Part shown: positions 6,132 through 13,814 of the stretch, piece after piece
Numbering within the stretch: the first letter of the stretch is position 1
How the letters are laid out: each line of letters begins with the position of its first letter
From: Sphingomonadaceae bacterium
Lineage (GTDB): Bacteria; Pseudomonadota; Alphaproteobacteria; Sphingomonadales; Sphingomonadaceae
Assembly (NCBI GenBank): GCA_016742125.1
Contig: JACVCM010000038.1
Coordinates: 1 to 28,604, forward strand
Direction: 5' to 3'
DNA: 28,604 nt
Notes under the pieces: generated by a model
The model's database searches: none
Told to the model about the DNA's origin: nothing
What the model saw: only the letters and a program-made list of their open reading frames with translations
Position numbers and translations under genes: made by a program

Positions 6132-8240
6132 TTAGATCTCCAATCCCCGGCTTCGGCCCAGCGCCCACTCAATTCCGCCACCACGCGTCGCGATACCGGA
6201 TATGTGCTGCCCGATGCTCTGCTCCAGTTCCTTGCGCCAAGGAACAAGACTGAACCCCATGCCATCATCGAGCATCGCGAACCTGCCGCTTGATAGCTGC
6301 GCAGAGCCGATAAGCCTGCCACTGACCCTGGTTCCTGCTTTGGCAGGCTCCCAGGTCCGGCCATGCTCAATTGCAAGCTTCCGCCCGACCCGTTCGACCT
6401 CGCTATTCCTGAGCTGGGAGATAAGGTCCTTGGGCGCACGGATATGCCCTCCGCCCAAGTCCTTGGCATAGCCCATGTCGACCAGCGCTGCCTTGCGCTT
6501 GTCAAGCGCAGTTGCAACCTCCCGCCCGAACCCGCTCTCGACCAGTGGTGTAGGCTGACCGCTGATGAGCTCCTTGTCGAGCCAGGTCGGGCCGTCATAG
6601 GCTATCTGCTGGTTGAGGCTAAGAGGAGATAGTGTTCTGAGCCTCGGTGCACCGCCATCGCGCGCTGCGTCATACTGCATGCCCCGTTCGGTCAAGTCTT
6701 CGGGTATCTGCCAGTGATCGGCATCGATCCGCGTCACATGCCCTGCGCGTCTGAGAGCCTCAAGCCTGCGGACGTGCGATTGCACAAACGCGTTTGGATC
6801 TCCGCCCAGTTGCTCGATCTTCGCTTGCGCAATCTTCAGATGTTCGGATGGCCGGTAGATGCCATTGCTGTTTGCCAACTCTTCGATGTTTAGATCGGAA
6901 GCGCGCGGCTTACCCGAGTGCGGGCTGGCCTCAACGATCATGTTGCGGCTGATGTCCTCAGCCTGTGTGGCTTCGACCTCGATATGATGCACTCGCCCGT
7001 CGATGCCGTCGATTACCAGATGGACGCGCTCCGACAGCTCGTCACTGCCAAGTCCCTTCGATATGACACGTCCGGTGATGGTCTGGCCGATGCTGCCTTC
7101 TTGGTGCAGCATATATTGCGATGCACCGCGCATGACAGACAGCCCGTCGCGCTCGAGTGCCTTGTGCATGGTCTTGATGATGTCGTTGCGGTTGCCAAGA
7201 TCGCGCAAGACCGTTTCGACCTTGCTGGAGATGGTCCACTGCCCCGGTGTATGCTCGGTCGCCAGTCCAATACGTTCGAGCTTTCTGGCCCGCTCGATCA
7301 TCAAGGCCCGGTTCGTTCGGAACATGTCTCGCATGTCCTTGTCGGGACGCAGGTCGGCAAACTGGCCTCCTGCCTGCTGTTCGGCGATCAGCATCCGGTC
7401 CAGCCGCGTAAACCGCTCGGCATGCACTTCACTTTCTAGCTGTCTGCTGACCTCCTGCTCGGTCTGGCGACCAAGCTCGAGTGTGATGATCTCGCTTGCC
7501 CGTTCGCGTATGCCATGCGCGATATAATCGCCTGCGATATCGAGCCGCTTGCCATCGTCGGTGACACCCCGCACCATAATGTGACTATGCGGGTGACCTG
7601 TGTTGTGATGATCGACCGCTATCCAGTCCAGTCGTGTCTCCAGGTCTGCTTCCATCTGTTGCATAAGATCGCGGATGGTCTGGCGCGGATCGGATAGCTC
7701 CACCCCTTCCTCCGCCGAGACGATGAACCGGAACTGGTGACGGTCCTCGCGGCCCCGCTCCAGAAAGGCACCACCGTCGGCTACATCATGCTCGGCGTCA
7801 TAGACCTGGCCCTTCTCCCCATCTCGGGTCACCCCGTCGCGCTCGAGATATTTGAGATGCGCGGCCACGGCTTTGGCCGAGACATATTGCCGCCCCCTAT
7901 ATCCTCCGCGCTGCGGATTGAGCTTCACGATCCGCGCTTTGACCGCCACGCGGCGCGAGCGGGTGCGGCCTCCGCCTTCCACTCGCCAGCCGTTCCGGCC
8001 CTTCAAGCTCGCTGCCACCTCCCGGCCTCTCCCGCGTGCGTTGCAGCGACCGCTCCGGCTTCTCCTCAAGGCATAGGGGTTGCCACCATTGCGGCGCACC
8101 GCTGCGTGCACCTCGCCGATAAAGGACTTTGGTTTGGCGCGTATAGGGCGCGGCATCCGGACAGCGCGAACGCCGCTACGCCCGCCACGGTTGCCCACCC
8201 GTCCCGGGCGGATGCGAAAGCGGTCTGAATCGTCGGCCAT
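6132..8240 (-). CDS. Conjugative relaxase, VirD2/DUF3363 type
   Basis: A 702-residue relaxase, the enzyme that nicks the origin of transfer and pilots the strand during conjugation. I start it at MADDSDRFRIRPG; an upstream ATG at 8282 would add 14 residues with no family match. Features are a very basic N-terminus (about 7-120, many Arg), then the HUH-type metal site HHNTGHPHSH with His211, His216, His218 and His220. Candidate nicking tyrosines lie in QYVSAKAVAAHLKYLERDG (Tyr119, Tyr131). The long C-terminal half resembles DUF3363 relaxases of sphingomonad and rhizobial elements. In such elements a coupling protein or transfer peptidase gene usually follows; here the next features are the tracrRNA and cas9. 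The frame is intact. No oriT was identified with certainty. Confidence 0.88.
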   Translation of the reverse strand: MADDSDRFRIRPGRVGNRGGRSGVRAVRMPRPIRAKPKSFIGEVHAAVRRNGGNPYALRRSRSGRCNARGRGREVAASLKGRNGWRVEGGGRTRSRRVAVKARIVKLNPQRGGYRGRQYVSAKAVAAHLKYLERDGVTRDGEKGQVYDAEHDVADGGAFLERGREDRHQFRFIVSAEEGVELSDPRQTIRDLMQQMEADLETRLDWIAVDHHNTGHPHSHIMVRGVTDDGKRLDIAGDYIAHGIRERASEIITLELGRQTEQEVSRQLESEVHAERFTRLDRMLIAEQQAGGQFADLRPDKDMRDMFRTNRALMIERARKLERIGLATEHTPGQWTISSKVETVLRDLGNRNDIIKTMHKALERDGLSVMRGASQYMLHQEGSIGQTITGRVISKGLGSDELSERVHLVIDGIDGRVHHIEVEATQAEDISRNMIVEASPHSGKPRASDLNIEELANSNGIYRPSEHLKIAQAKIEQLGGDPNAFVQSHVRRLEALRRAGHVTRIDADHWQIPEDLTERGMQYDAARDGGAPRLRTLSPLSLNQQIAYDGPTWLDKELISGQPTPLVESGFGREVATALDKRKAALVDMGYAKDLGGGHIRAPKDLISQLRNSEVERVGRKLAIEHGRTWEPAKAGTRVSGRLIGSAQLSSGRFAMLDDGMGFSLVPWRKELEQSIGQHISGIATRGGGIEWALGRSRGLEI

Positions 8241-8624
8241 GAAGCGAGGATTGGGAGGCGCAATGCACGACGCAAGGGGCAAATTGCAGCGATGGAGCGC
8301 TAGCGTAGTACAGAAGGTCGACGCGCAGAAAAGTCGAGCTCACATCAGTCGCAAAAGACGAGAGCCGACACGCATCGCATTGAAATAAGACGATAATCAG
8401 GTAAAGCTGCCAGCCGGGTGTTTTGAGAGCAGCCCCGAAATAGGCCAAAAAACAGTGTGCAGACAATGGGTTAGAGCGTAGCTCAACCCAGCGAGGAATC
8501 TCGCTTTATCTTGCCATCTTATTCTTTATCGATTCCAGTACCAGTCGTATCAATATTCATATCACGCTACAGGTTTCCGTCAATACGATCGGGTGCGACA
8601 TGATGCTCCAGCATGCGATAAATC

Positions 8625-8638
8625 GAACGTTAGCGTTC
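8625..8638. repeat. Inverted repeat GAACG/CGTTC
   Basis: GAACG, loop TTAG, CGTTC. It shares the CGAACG core with the longer palindrome at 8719-8735 and sits just ahead of the TATAAT at 8647. It is a candidate protein-binding site in the relaxase-ssb intergenic region. Confidence 0.5.
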
Positions 8639-8718
8639 TTCTGAGATATAATTGGGTTTTTCTAAGGACAGAAACAAGCGATGGAGCTGTCATTGGGGAT
8701 GTTTCGGCAATGCTTTCG

Positions 8719-8735
8719 CGTTCGTTACGAACGCT
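8719..8735. repeat. Perfect 7-bp inverted repeat GCGTTCG/CGAACGC
   Basis: GCGTTCG (8719-8725), loop TTA, CGAACGC (8729-8735). It could be an oriT-associated hairpin or a binding site for a dimeric regulator. It is too far from any gene end, and has no T-tract, to be a terminator. Confidence 0.6.
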
Positions 8736-9015
8736 TGCTCTTTGTGCGTTCAAACCGATAGGTCCCGCCAGCGCAACGCACTGCCTTTGCGCGTTGTATG
8801 CTGAAGACGTGCCTGGGCTTTGGCAACGGCGGTGCAAGCTGACTGCATTTGGGCTGCGCGCGGTCATGCAACTTGCTTGTGCGTGAAGCGGCCAGGCAAT
8901 GCTGGGTAAGCCACCGCCGGACGGCCATTCAGCTGCACGGTTGGCGCTGGACCCTAAACACGCATGGCCCGCCGTGCGACGCTTATGTCCGGTTGCAGAT
9001 ACGGGCCGTCTTGCA

Positions 9016-9049
9016 CAATAAAACCCCCAGCGGGAAACCGCCGGGGGTT
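9016..9049 (-). terminator. Intrinsic terminator downstream of ssb
   Basis: On the minus strand a stem of CCCCC and GCGG blocks pairs with CCGC and GGGGG (one A.C mismatch) around a 4-nt loop, then a TTTTATTG tract follows. It starts about 30 bp after the ssb stop codon at 9080, as expected for the end of that transcript. Confidence 0.85.
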
Positions 9050-9079
9050 GCTCGTGATCGGCTTGAAGTTGCGACGGCG

Positions 9080-9448
9080 CTATTTAGCGCGCCGCTTCTT
9101 GGGTTCGGCTTTGGCGGCTTCCTTGGCTTTGGCGAGGAAGTCGACCTGTTCGGCGATGATCTCGCAGCCATAACGTTCAGTGCCAGCCTGGTCGGTCCAT
9201 TTGCTGTAATGGATGCGTCCCGTGACCATGATCATTGCGCCCTTGCTGACATGCTCGGCCACGCTTTTGCCGACGCCGTTGAAGCAGGTGATGCGGTGCC
9301 ATTCGGTCTCGGTCTGACGGTTGCCCTCTGCATCCTTGAAGCTGCGGGTGGTGGCAAGGCTGACATTCGTAACCGATGCCCCTGATGCAAGTTCGCGCAC
9401 TTCAGGTGTGTTGCCAACGAAGCCGACGAGGGTGACGGTGTTTTTCAT
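9080..9448 (-). CDS. ssb: Single-stranded DNA-binding protein, short mobile-element type
   Basis: A 122-residue SSB with the OB-fold signature MKNTVTLVGFVGNTPEVRE, TTRSFKDAEGN, TEWHRITCFNGVGKSVAEHV and GRIHYSKWTDQAG. The C-terminus is basic (KKRRAK) and lacks the acidic DDDIPF-like tail that chromosomal SSBs use to recruit repair proteins; this form is common on plasmids and conjugative elements. I choose the ATG of MKNTV because AAAGGAA lies 8 nt upstream; an open frame reaching 9547 adds 33 unsupported residues. The protein would coat transferred single strands, in keeping with the relaxase downstream. A clear terminator follows. Confidence 0.95.
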   Translation of the reverse strand: MKNTVTLVGFVGNTPEVRELASGASVTNVSLATTRSFKDAEGNRQTETEWHRITCFNGVGKSVAEHVSKGAMIMVTGRIHYSKWTDQAGTERYGCEIIAEQVDFLAKAKEAAKAEPKKRRAK

Positions 9449-9720
9449 GGGGGTGTTCCTTTCAAAGCGTTCTTTTCGTCCAAGGGACCATTCCCTTTGA
9501 CCAAGCCCCACAAAGTCCGAGCGCAGCCAGTGCTGCACCGAATGCAATGAGGGTCACCCCGCTTGTCTGGAGTGGTGCGGGCAGCCGGTTCGCCCAGAAA
9601 CGGCAACACGGTCCTCGCCAAGCGTGGGTTGCGGACACTGGCAGCGTTCGGTCAGGGGCGCTGATCGGTCATCAATGGGAGTGTCCGGTTGGACACAAAA
9701 GTGCTTCGGTTGTGCACGAC

Positions 9721-10398
9721 ATAATCCCGATGGGACCGGTAGCCTCTTGCGTCGGTCACCGCGATGATGCTGCCGCGTTCGTCGCTGGTGAAGAAGCGCC
9801 GGTTGGTGAGGCCTGCACCTTCATATTGCACGATCGGTTCATCAGTGGCGGGGCCATGCACATAACGGCGCAGCACGGTGCCTGCGCCATCGGTTTCGGC
9901 AAGCAAGGCACTGCCTGCATAATCGAACCGCGTCGTTGCCGCGCCTTGGCTGAGCTGCCACAGCCGCCCGCCCAGATCATAGCGCATCGATACCCCCGAT
10001 GGCGCGCTTGCTAGGCGGTTTTCAGAGGTATAGGCATATATGTTGCTACCAGAGCTTGTGAGGTTGCCGCGACCATCATAGCCCAAGCTTGTAACGCTGG
10101 TCTGGCCCGATCCCGGCGTGGTCGCCAAAAGCTGGTTCAGCCCGTTCGCCGCCGACACGCGGCCGACGTTGAAATGGCCATTCTAGGCATAGCCGGTGTT
10201 GCTCTTGGAGAGCGTGTCGAGCTGCCCGGCCGGGTTATAGCCAAGCGTTGCCGTCTGGTCGTTCGCCGTGCCGGCAAGATTGCTGGTCAGCGTTTGTAGC
10301 CGCTGGTTGGCATTGAAGCCATAACTTTGCACCACGCCATTGCCGTAGGTCACCGACGAACGGCGACCAAGGCTGTCATAAGCGTGATGAGCCGTGAA
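9721..10398 (-). pseudogene. Orphan RHS-repeat core fragment with an internal stop
   Basis: The minus strand reads as typical RHS/YD-repeat protein: AYDSLGRRSSVTYGNGV, ATLGYNPAGQLDTLSKS, then VSAANGLNQLLATTPG, SLGYDGRGNLTSSG, LRRYVHGPATDEPIVQYEG and RFFTSDERGSIIAVTDA. A TAG at 10183-10185 interrupts the reading frame where RHS proteins normally have Trp (GYAW-NGHFNV), so it looks like a TGG-to-TAG change. The similarity stops near 9721 shortly before the usual RHS core boundary, with no toxin domain following. At the 5' end it begins abruptly next to the AT-rich gene at 10423-10737. RHS proteins are large secreted or surface toxins; this piece is not a functional one but may be an orphan cassette. 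Confidence 0.85.
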
Positions 10399-10422
10399 GA
10401 TTGTAGCGCAACCTAACTCATG

Positions 10423-10737
10423 CTATCTGTATTTAATGCTCAGATAGACAGTCATGAATCCATAGGCGACTAGCGAGACCAGAGGAACGATCTCTGGAAC
10501 TTCTGGTCTGGAACCAAGATACAGCAGGAGACTCAGGAAAAAAATAAAAATTTGCATTGCAAAATGCCAAGGGATTTTTCTTCGTAATAAGAAAGTAGCA
10601 ATAGCAAATATAAAGAAGTAAAATAGACCAAATGTTGCTAACATTTTATATGAATTCATAGAATGAATCATCTCCATGATCCCAAAATATAATATCGGAC
10701 CCGCGATAAGTAGAAACTTCTTTGAATGACTCAGCAT
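10423..10737 (-). CDS. Small AT-rich integral membrane protein, unknown function
   Basis: A 104-residue protein with three to four hydrophobic segments: about 7-21 (FLLIAGPILYFGIME), 32-51 (MLATFGLFYFFIFAIATFLL), 58-74 (FAMQIFIFFLSLLLYLG) and 84-101. I do not recognise a family. Base composition is strikingly AT-rich against its GC-rich surroundings, a sign of separate origin. It lies immediately upstream, on the same strand, of the orphan RHS core. In RHS loci an immunity gene followed by an orphan core-toxin cassette is a known arrangement, so this could be the immunity protein of a lost RHS toxin. That is inference from position and composition only. It could also be an unrelated mobile-element gene. 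Confidence 0.6.
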   Translation of the reverse strand: MLSHSKKFLLIAGPILYFGIMEMIHSMNSYKMLATFGLFYFFIFAIATFLLRRKIPWHFAMQIFIFFLSLLLYLGSRPEVPEIVPLVSLVAYGFMTVYLSIKYR

Positions 10738-10932
10738 GGCGGCTTATGTTCATTTTTAATTAAAGCGCTTTGCACATAGTACATTGATGCTGCCGCCACT
10801 GGTTGATTTGCTGTCAATAAGCTGAAACTAAGCCCAGTGACGTGCTTCCCTGATTGTTACCACTCAGAGGTAGAGTCCGGCTCCTTTATGACCGTTGGTT
10901 GATGTTATGCCAATGGGGATGGGGGCATGCCC

Positions 10933-11741
10933 TCATCCCCATTGGTCGGCGACCTCGGCGGGTGTCTTCCCGCCCAGTTTTGAGTGTGGCCTGACCATGT
11001 TGTAATCCTGCCGCCATTGCTCCAGTTCGGCCCGCGCTTGGCGCATTGAAGTGAACAACGTCTCGTTGAGGCATTCCCGTTAAAGCTCTCGACGAAGGCA
11101 TTCTGTGTCGGCTTGCCCGGTGCGATGTAATGCCATTCGACGTGGCGTTCCTTCGACCAGCGCAGGATCGCCATGCTGGTCAGCTCGGTCCCGTTGTCGC
11201 TCACGATCGTGTGCGGTTTGCCGCGCTGGCCGAGCAAGGTAGTCAGCTCCCTTGCCACTCTGGCGCCAGACAGCGAGGTGTCGGCTGTCAGCGTCAGGCA
11301 TTCCCGACTGAAGTCATCGACGACGCAAAGGATACGGAACCTTCGACCATCAACGAAGCTGTCAGAGACAAAGTCCAAACTCCACCGCTGGTTTGGTCCT
11401 TGCGGGATGGCCATCGGTGCTCTCGTGCCCAGCGCCCGCTTGCGGCCACTCCTGCGCCGGACCTTCAAGCCTTCCTCGCGGTAAATGCGCAGCAGCTTCT
11501 TGTGATTGGGGACCATACCCTCACGCGCCAGAAGATAGCCCAGACGGCGATAGCCGAACCGGCGGCGGTCGGCTGCCAGCTCGCGCAACCGCTGCCGCAA
11601 GGGGCCATAATCCGGGCGGGTAGAGCAATAGCGCGCCACCCGCCTGCTGACCCCAACCACATCGCACGCCCGACGCTGGCTGACACAGAACCGTTCGACC
11701 AGCCCCGCAACAGCTTCCCGCTTTGCGCCGGGCGTCACCAC
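10933..11741 (-). pseudogene. IS3-family transposase OrfB with a frameshifting deletion
   Basis: The first part is a good rve/DDE integrase: RFGYRRLGYLLAREG, QRWSLDFVSDSFVDGRRFRI (first Asp), HTIVSDNGTELTS (second Asp) and KPTQNAFVESFNG (catalytic Glu). At about 11075-11078 the conserved RLRD is missing after ESFNG and the frame changes; the usual C-terminus (ECLNETLFTSMRQARAELE, then VRPHSKLGGKTPAEV) continues in another frame to a TGA at 10933. A deletion of about 13 bp accounts for this. The start is a GTG inside the orfA end, after an AAAAAAG slippery heptamer (11747-11741), the normal -1 frameshift arrangement of the family. Confidence 0.9.
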
Positions 11742-12039
11742 TTTTTTCCCGCAAGATCTTTCAACATCGCGTTATCAAGCATGGTCTCGGCCAAAAGCTT
11801 CTTCAGCTTCGCATTCTCATCCTCCAGCGCCCGAAGCCGCTTCGCTTCAGATAGCGACGCGACGCATGATGCGGGGCATCATGCTAAAGAGGAGGCATGC
11901 CGCCAAATTTGGACTTCCATTTGTAAAAGGTCGCAGGGCTGATCCCGTGACGACGGCAAACCTCAGCCGTCGCCATCCCCGCCTCCTGCTCCTTCAATAT
12001 CGATATAATCTGCTCTTCGCTGAACCTGCTGCTCTTCAT
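11742..12039 (-). pseudogene. IS3-family transposase OrfA, interrupted by a short palindromic insertion
   Basis: Starts MKSSRFSEEQIISILKEQE and runs through the helix-turn-helix (ATAEVCRRHGISPATFYKWK) to KFGGM, then hits PPL-stop. The expected leucine-zipper part (SEAKRLRALEDENAKLKKLL and on to DLAGKKW) resumes 44 bp later, where only about two codons are usual. The extra bases contain the perfect palindrome at 11864-11884. OrfA is the DNA-binding half of the frameshifted OrfAB transposase, so this break alone should abolish transposition. Confidence 0.85.
11864..11884. repeat. Palindrome inserted in orfA
   Basis: GCATGATGC, spacer GGG, GCATCATGC: perfect 9-bp arms. It is the core of a net insertion of about 38 bp between two conserved codons of the transposase orfA. 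I did not see another copy in the window. Confidence 0.8.
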
Positions 12040-12140
12040 TTTCGTCCGACTCCTTCGCGTCGGACTCTACTATCAAATGGTCACATTCTGCGGGAGCACG
12101 TCAAAAACCCTACATTTTCCGCCGAAGGATCTCTAAAGTA

Positions 12141-12225
12141 CCATAAAAAATACCATAGAATCAAAACGCTGCTTTTGCGTTGAACCGGCGCATATCTGCG
12201 CCAAATCAACGCCGCTGATGGCGTT
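12141..12225. repeat. Direct TACCAT repeats and three tandem hairpins downstream of alpA
   Basis: The stretch holds two TACCAT copies separated by six A (12140-12145 and 12151-12156 region). Three successive inverted repeats follow: AACGC/GCGTT (12165-12181), GGCGCA/TGCGCC (12187-12202) and AACGCC/GGCGTT (12208-12225). They could end alpA transcription, or belong to an attachment or integrase-binding site of the element. No function is shown. Confidence 0.4.
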
Positions 12226-12261
12226 TCGACAAGTTGGAAATAGGTGTAGGAAGGCAGTCGG

Positions 12262-12480
12262 TCAACAAATCTGTTTGAGTTTGCCTTCATGGCCGAACTT
12301 TATTTCGGCGATCCATGCGCTCACCTCGCTGTCGCTCCAGCGAGCCGCTGCGGGGGTAATCTTGTAGGGCGGAGGGAACCGACCGTCGCCGATCATTTTG
12401 TAGATCATGGTTTTACCCAAGCCGACCCTTCGCACCACCTCGGGTAGTGCAATGAACCGGTCGGCTTGCATCTCAGCCAT
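12262..12480 (-). CDS. AlpA-family excisionase-like regulator
   Basis: A 72-residue protein with the AlpA/MerR-like winged helix: RFIALPEVVRRVGLGKTMIY (helix-turn-helix) and DGRFPPPYKI, then WSDSEVSAWIAE. AlpA proteins activate integrase or transfer genes of prophages and integrative elements, or act as excisionases. Its start codon overlaps the stop codon of the DUF2274 pseudogene by one base, so both belong to the end of the same former transfer operon (trbI, DUF2274 gene, alpA). The frame is intact with no odd residues. No integrase gene is found in the window. Confidence 0.88.
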   Translation of the reverse strand: MAEMQADRFIALPEVVRRVGLGKTMIYKMIGDGRFPPPYKITPAAARWSDSEVSAWIAEIKFGHEGKLKQIC

Positions 12481-12699
12481 CAGTCGCGTCCTTTGCGCGC
12501 CTTTTGGAACTCCCTGTCGCCGTCAAGGAAGGAGGCCAGCATTGCAGGGATCAGATCCACCCTCGCGTCAGCTTGACCTTACGTCTCGGCATAGAGCCTG
12601 GCATAATCCTGCAACGCATCATGCAGTTCGGGCATGACCGCTATGGTCCAGCTTCACGGGATTGCGGTCGGGGAGCTTCGCGATACGCAGCTCGGCCAT
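12480..12699 (-). pseudogene. DUF2274-type conjugation-associated gene, frameshifted
   Basis: Starts MAELRIAKLPDRNPVKL, the typical beginning of DUF2274 proteins that accompany TrbI in transfer operons. One extra G after AAGCTG (about 12650) shifts the frame and gives an early stop. Restoring the frame yields AVMPELHDALQDYARLYAET, then a second lesion (TAA in place of a Tyr-type codon), then VDLIPAMLASFLDGDREFQ and KARKGRD ending at the alpA start. Two independent lesions mean true decay and not a sequencing slip. Function of the family is unknown. Confidence 0.85.
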
Positions 12700-12700
12700 C

Positions 12701-12976
12701 TCAGCGCCCTCCTGCCCAGGGCTGCAAGATCAAATCCTTGTGGACGATAATCCGCAGCGGCCAGCCCGGACGCACCTTGATTGTGGGCTGGATGGCGAGA
12801 TTCTTGGTGAGCAGTTGCTGTCCGGCCTGCGACGCATTTTGCTGTGTGGATTCCCGGATTGCACGCACAAGGTCGCTTTCATTACCGCCAAATGTCAGCT
12901 CGGTGCCAACCCCCAATAACGTCGAAAGCGCGATGCCCTTGATGAGCCGCCATGTGTGATAATCCACCTTGTCGGA
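12701..12976 (-). pseudogene. trbI: TrbI conjugal transfer protein, C-terminal fragment
   Basis: The minus strand reads SDKVDYHTWRLIKGIALSTL, LGVGTELTFG, then SQAGQQLLTKNLAIQPTIKV and RPGWPLRIIVHKDLILQPWA, the conserved C-terminus of TrbI/VirB10. This is the inner-to-outer-membrane scaffold of the type IV secretion channel. Only the last 90 or so residues remain; the rest was replaced at about 12974 by an IS fragment on the other strand. The stop lies one base before the DUF2274 start, a tight operon. Even this remnant seems to have lost some residues (TFGGNESD). Confidence 0.9.
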
Positions 12977-13278
12977 TACGGGTTGATCAGGGGCCGGAGT
13001 TTATCTCCAAAGACCTTGATCTGTGGGCGTATCAACATGATGTCATTTTGGACTTCAGTCGGCCAAGAAAGCCAACGGACAACGCCTTCGCGGAATCGTT
13101 CAATGGTCGTGTCCGGGCAGAGTGCCTGAACGCAAACTGGTTCTTGAGCTTGGCTGATGCCCGGCTTAAATGTGAGGCATGGCGGAGAGACTATAATGAA
13201 GTCCGCCCGCACAGCTCCCTCGGCAACCAAACCCCGATGGAGCGCGTTTTTGCATCAGGGCAGGCATGCCTGCCCTGA
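12974..13278 (+). pseudogene. IS3-family transposase OrfB, C-terminal fragment
   Basis: The frame begins inside the catalytic core at IRVDQGPEFISKDLDLWAYQ (second catalytic Asp), continues TDNAFAESFNGRVRAECLN (catalytic Glu) and ends YNEVRPHSSLGNQTPMERV plus a short tail. The N-terminal half with the first catalytic Asp is absent, so it is inactive. An in-frame ATG at 12952 lies in trbI sequence and is not a natural start. Confidence 0.88.
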
Positions 13279-13334
13279 TGCAAAGGGAGCCGGTCTTTCT
13301 CATAAAGATCGGACCAAAAAATGGGACAGGGTCA
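12974..13334 (+). mobile_element. IS3-family remnant A (3' part)
   Basis: Contains the C-terminal half of an IS3-type transposase and a right terminal repeat ending GGGACAGGGTCA at 13334 (inward reading TGACCCTGTCCC). The left part of the element is missing; the junction with trbI falls at about 12972-12978. Confidence 0.8.
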
Positions 13335-13383
13335 AGCGGTCATGCACTAACAATCCATACGGACCACTCAAGGGGGCAGGTCA
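13335..13383 (+). mobile_element. IS3-family remnant B: terminal 49 bp
   Basis: Reading inward from 13383 this matches the left end of the intact IS at 24998-25046 at roughly 42 of 49 positions. It includes GAGTGGTCC, GATTGTTAGTGCATGA and the last codons of the orfB (GTC ATG CAC TAA). Remnant A ends exactly where B begins, so A probably inserted into B. Confidence 0.8.
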
Positions 13384-13814
13384 ATCCTGCGGCTGCGGAG
13401 CTTTGCCATCGCAGTCACTTGGCGCGCACACGCTGGACTGTGGACGCCGGCCTTGGCGAGATCTCCAATATCAATAAGCTCGATTGAGTGACTTAGAAAA
13501 TCACGATGGGCGTCGACGATACTTCCGAAGCACAAATATCCCGCGATATATCAATATAACACCGCCACCCAACCTGCCGAACGGCGGCGCTCGTCACCAG
13601 TTTTCCATGCGCCAGTTTGTAGAACGCAGGTTTGAACTCAGGCTGTTGGCGGCTTTGCGTGGGTTCATTTGTCAAAGCCAGTGTCAATGCGCCCCATTCG
13701 AGCAATACGTTTGAGGCAACCGATCAGCTGCCGTTTGATGGCAGTAACCGCCACGACGGATCAACATGCTGCTGTTTCTGGGTTTCTGTACTTCATCCTT
13801 CCATCCGCCAAATC
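13384..13814. other. Gene-poor spacer between IS remnants and the catabolic operon
   Basis: A plus-strand frame open from within the IS end codes for about 34 residues here (AAAELCHRSHLARTRWTVD, then AGLGEISNINKLD-stop at 13487) and could be the C-terminus of a gene truncated by the IS, but I recognise no family. A minus-strand frame at 13493-13705 (70 codons) has no supporting features. No terminator for the operon ending at 13815 was found. Confidence 0.4.

Larger units (their letters stand above)
8241..9015. other. Intergenic region between relaxase and ssb, possible oriT
   Basis: No convincing gene lies in these 775 bases; short open frames show no recognisable protein features. Visible structure is a perfect TATAAT at 8647-8652 (plus strand) without a good -35, and two related inverted repeats described separately at 8625-8638 and 8719-8735. 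A region directly upstream of a relaxase gene is a usual location for an origin of transfer, so this is the best candidate in the window, but no known nic sequence was recognised. Confidence 0.35.
10838..12103 (-). mobile_element. IS3-family insertion sequence, inactivated
   Basis: A 1266-bp element whose ends are imperfect inverted repeats. Both begin TGACGTGCT, at 10838 on the left and reading inward from 12103 on the right, and both carry TAGAGTCCG about 33-34 bases in (10871-10879 and 12069-12061). It carries orfA and orfB on the minus strand. No target-site duplication is visible (CAG left, AAA right), which suggests rearrangement after insertion. Both genes are broken, so it is not autonomous. 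Confidence 0.85.

Noticed and set aside
8593..8886. A 97-codon plus-strand frame in the relaxase-ssb gap.
   Set aside because: It is Cys/Ala/Arg-rich with no family resemblance and no ribosome-binding site, typical of chance frames in GC-rich DNA.
9672..9695. Palindrome TGTCC/GGACA near the RHS border as a recombination site.
   Set aside because: Five-bp arms are weak evidence and no integrase or second copy is present.
12121..12160. TACCAT direct repeats as a phage-type attachment site.
   Set aside because: No integrase or tRNA end is in the window, so it is mentioned only as part of the hairpin region.
13493..13705. A 70-codon minus-strand gene between the IS remnants and the catabolic operon.
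   Set aside because: No family, no ribosome-binding site, and the composition resembles non-coding sequence.
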